DNA of 6,871 nucleotides from contig JAHDDN010000288.1 of the NCBI GenBank assembly GCA_020629335.1, positions 1 to 6,871 on the forward strand. Reading direction: 5' to 3'. Each line of letters begins with the position of its first letter. Within the stretch, counting starts at the first letter, position 1. Positions 6,361-6,871 of this stretch are shown here, piece by piece. This DNA comes from Chitinophagales bacterium (lineage in GTDB: Bacteria; Bacteroidota; Bacteroidia; Chitinophagales; UBA2359). A program made the translations under genes and the position numbers. The notes beneath the pieces were generated by a model. The model was not told the origin of the DNA and did not search any database. It saw nothing but the letters and a program-made list of their open reading frames with translations.

Positions 6361-6606
6361 TTTTTGGGGCTTCCCGCTGCGCTCCTAAGAGCGAAGTGCG
6401 TAGCACGAACCAATGTATTATGCATTCATCATTATGCATTACTCATTAATAGCGAAGCGCAGCCGTCGGGCTGTCCGCTCTTATGTGGCTATGTTGCTCC
6501 TACTTTGCTAAGTGCTGCTTGTCTGCCCTTCGGGCCAGCCATCGCATCCCTAAGCGCCGTAAGTCGCAGCATGGCCGCCACATACCACTCCCATCCCTAA
6601 GCCAAT
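6361..6606 (+). repeat. GC-rich dispersed repeat, copy R (with internal AT-rich insert)
   Basis: It starts TTTTTGGGGCTTCCC, matching the outer end of copy L, and its part 6466-6606 aligns with the minus strand of 1-140. Between these it carries about 90 bp absent from copy L. That extra part has a hairpin CGCT-CCTAAG-AGCG and an AT-rich tract with two 14-bp tandem units beginning ATTATGCATT (6417-6430 and 6431-6444). Hairpins CAGCC-GTCG-GGCTG (6460-6473) and GCCC-TTC-GGGC (6525-6535) are visible. It begins 21 bp after the lspA stop and reads in the same direction as lspA. Several short open frames cross it, but none has protein-like composition or is shared with copy L. The family is not one I can name. 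Confidence 0.75.
6417..6444 (+). repeat. Two tandem 14-bp units in copy R
   Basis: ATTATGCATTCATC is followed directly by ATTATGCATTACTC and then by a further ATTA. This AT-rich block lies inside the otherwise GC-rich repeat and is missing from copy L, so it looks like a later insertion or expansion. Confidence 0.7.
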
Positions 6607-6632
6607 CATTCCCCAAAATCTTGAATTCAAAG

Positions 6633-6658
6633 AAAAAAAATCCTTCGGGAACTTTTTT
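6633..6658. terminator. Candidate bidirectional intrinsic terminator
   Basis: An A8 run, TCC-TTCG-GGA (3-bp stem closed by a stable UUCG-type tetraloop), then AACTTTTTT. The A and T runs can extend the stem and give a U tract in either direction. It is placed between lspA (rightward) and the partial leftward gene, where a shared terminator is expected. Confidence 0.55.
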
Positions 6659-6684
6659 AATCTAAATATTGTTGATGCACTATC

Positions 6685-6738
6685 TGGGCAATCCCAAAAT
6701 GCCCAATTACTAACTTCAAAGGCAGAACTCTTGCCTTT
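6685..6738 (-). terminator. Two tandem hairpins downstream of the leftward partial gene
   Basis: AAAGGCA (6718-6724) pairs with TGCCTTT (6732-6738) around a 7-base loop, and TGGGCA (6685-6690) pairs with TGCCCA (6700-6705). Read leftward, the first hairpin lies 16 bp after the stop codon at 6755 and is a plausible terminator for that gene. U tracts are short. Confidence 0.4.
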
Positions 6739-6754
6739 AAAACAATCATCATGA

Positions 6755-6871
6755 TTAATTTAACTGATCACTAAGAGCCATGCTCTTAATCCAACCTTTT
6801 TTAGGAGCTATATACATATAGTCTCCCATTTCCTTATATTTACATAACATTTGGGCGTAATTAGCATTATT
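6755..6871 (-). CDS. 3' end of an unidentified leftward gene (partial)
   Basis: Read leftward from the window edge, this frame stays open for 38 codons and ends with TAA at 6757-6755. The visible C-terminus ends in KKGWIKSMALSDQLN and has a normal residue mix. The upstream part lies outside the window, so length, start and family are unknown. Support is the open frame up to the edge, the hairpins just after the stop, and the convergent arrangement with lspA. Thirty-eight open codons can occur by chance in AT-rich DNA, so it remains tentative. I do not recognise the protein. Confidence 0.4.
   Translation of the reverse strand, partial: NNANYAQMLCKYKEMGDYMYIAPKKGWIKSMALSDQLN

Noticed and set aside
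6417..6448. CRISPR-like array of short repeats
   Set aside because: There are only two adjacent 14-bp units without spacers and no cas genes. It is a simple tandem repeat.
6162..6665. Overlapping short plus-strand open frames (6162-6449, 6346-6600, 6483-6665)
   Set aside because: They arise from the end of lspA in a wrong frame and from the GC-rich repeat. They are rich in Cys, Ser, Leu and Pro, and the variable spacers between L and R do not preserve a reading frame.

Overview
The window looks like chromosomal DNA of a low-to-medium-GC member of the Bacteroidota, possibly a Saprospira/Aureispira-type lineage (that finer placement is a weak impression). The reasons are the gene order ileS - TraR/DksA-like - lspA, a -7 element of the TAnnTTTG type upstream of ileS, weak Shine-Dalgarno signals, a long LspA with the insertion usual for that phylum, and an eukaryotic-like (type 2) IleRS.

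Layout. Positions 1-163 hold a GC-rich dispersed repeat (copy L, reading leftward). A voltage-gated-type ion channel with a C-terminal zinc ribbon follows on the minus strand (164-991). A 136-bp divergent promoter region separates it from ileS (1128-4412, plus strand). Downstream of ileS lie a 160-bp inverted-repeat element (MITE-like, copy 1), about 400 bp of AT-rich DNA without a gene, and a TraR/DksA-family gene (4979-5389). A very long hairpin, MITE-like copy 2 and a small hairpin come next, then lspA (5680-6339). A second, longer copy of the GC-rich repeat (copy R, 6361-6606) starts 21 bp after the lspA stop. The last 265 bp carry terminator-like hairpins and probably the 3' end of a leftward gene cut by the window edge.

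The three plus-strand genes form a cluster common in Bacteroidota: tRNA-Ile charging, a putative RNA-polymerase-binding regulator and lipoprotein signal peptidase. Here the cluster is opened up, because the same 160-bp element sits in both intergenic gaps in the same orientation and brackets the TraR/DksA-like gene.

The genes are ordinary. The main points of interest are two uncharacterised non-coding repeat families and the GXHH form of the IleRS active-site motif. One repeat family is the 160-bp element with perfect 18-bp ends. The other is a roughly 140-250-bp structured GC-rich element placed just 3' of, and co-oriented with, two unrelated genes, with one base-pair covariation between its copies. 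I see no defence system, CRISPR array, rRNA, tRNA or transposase gene.
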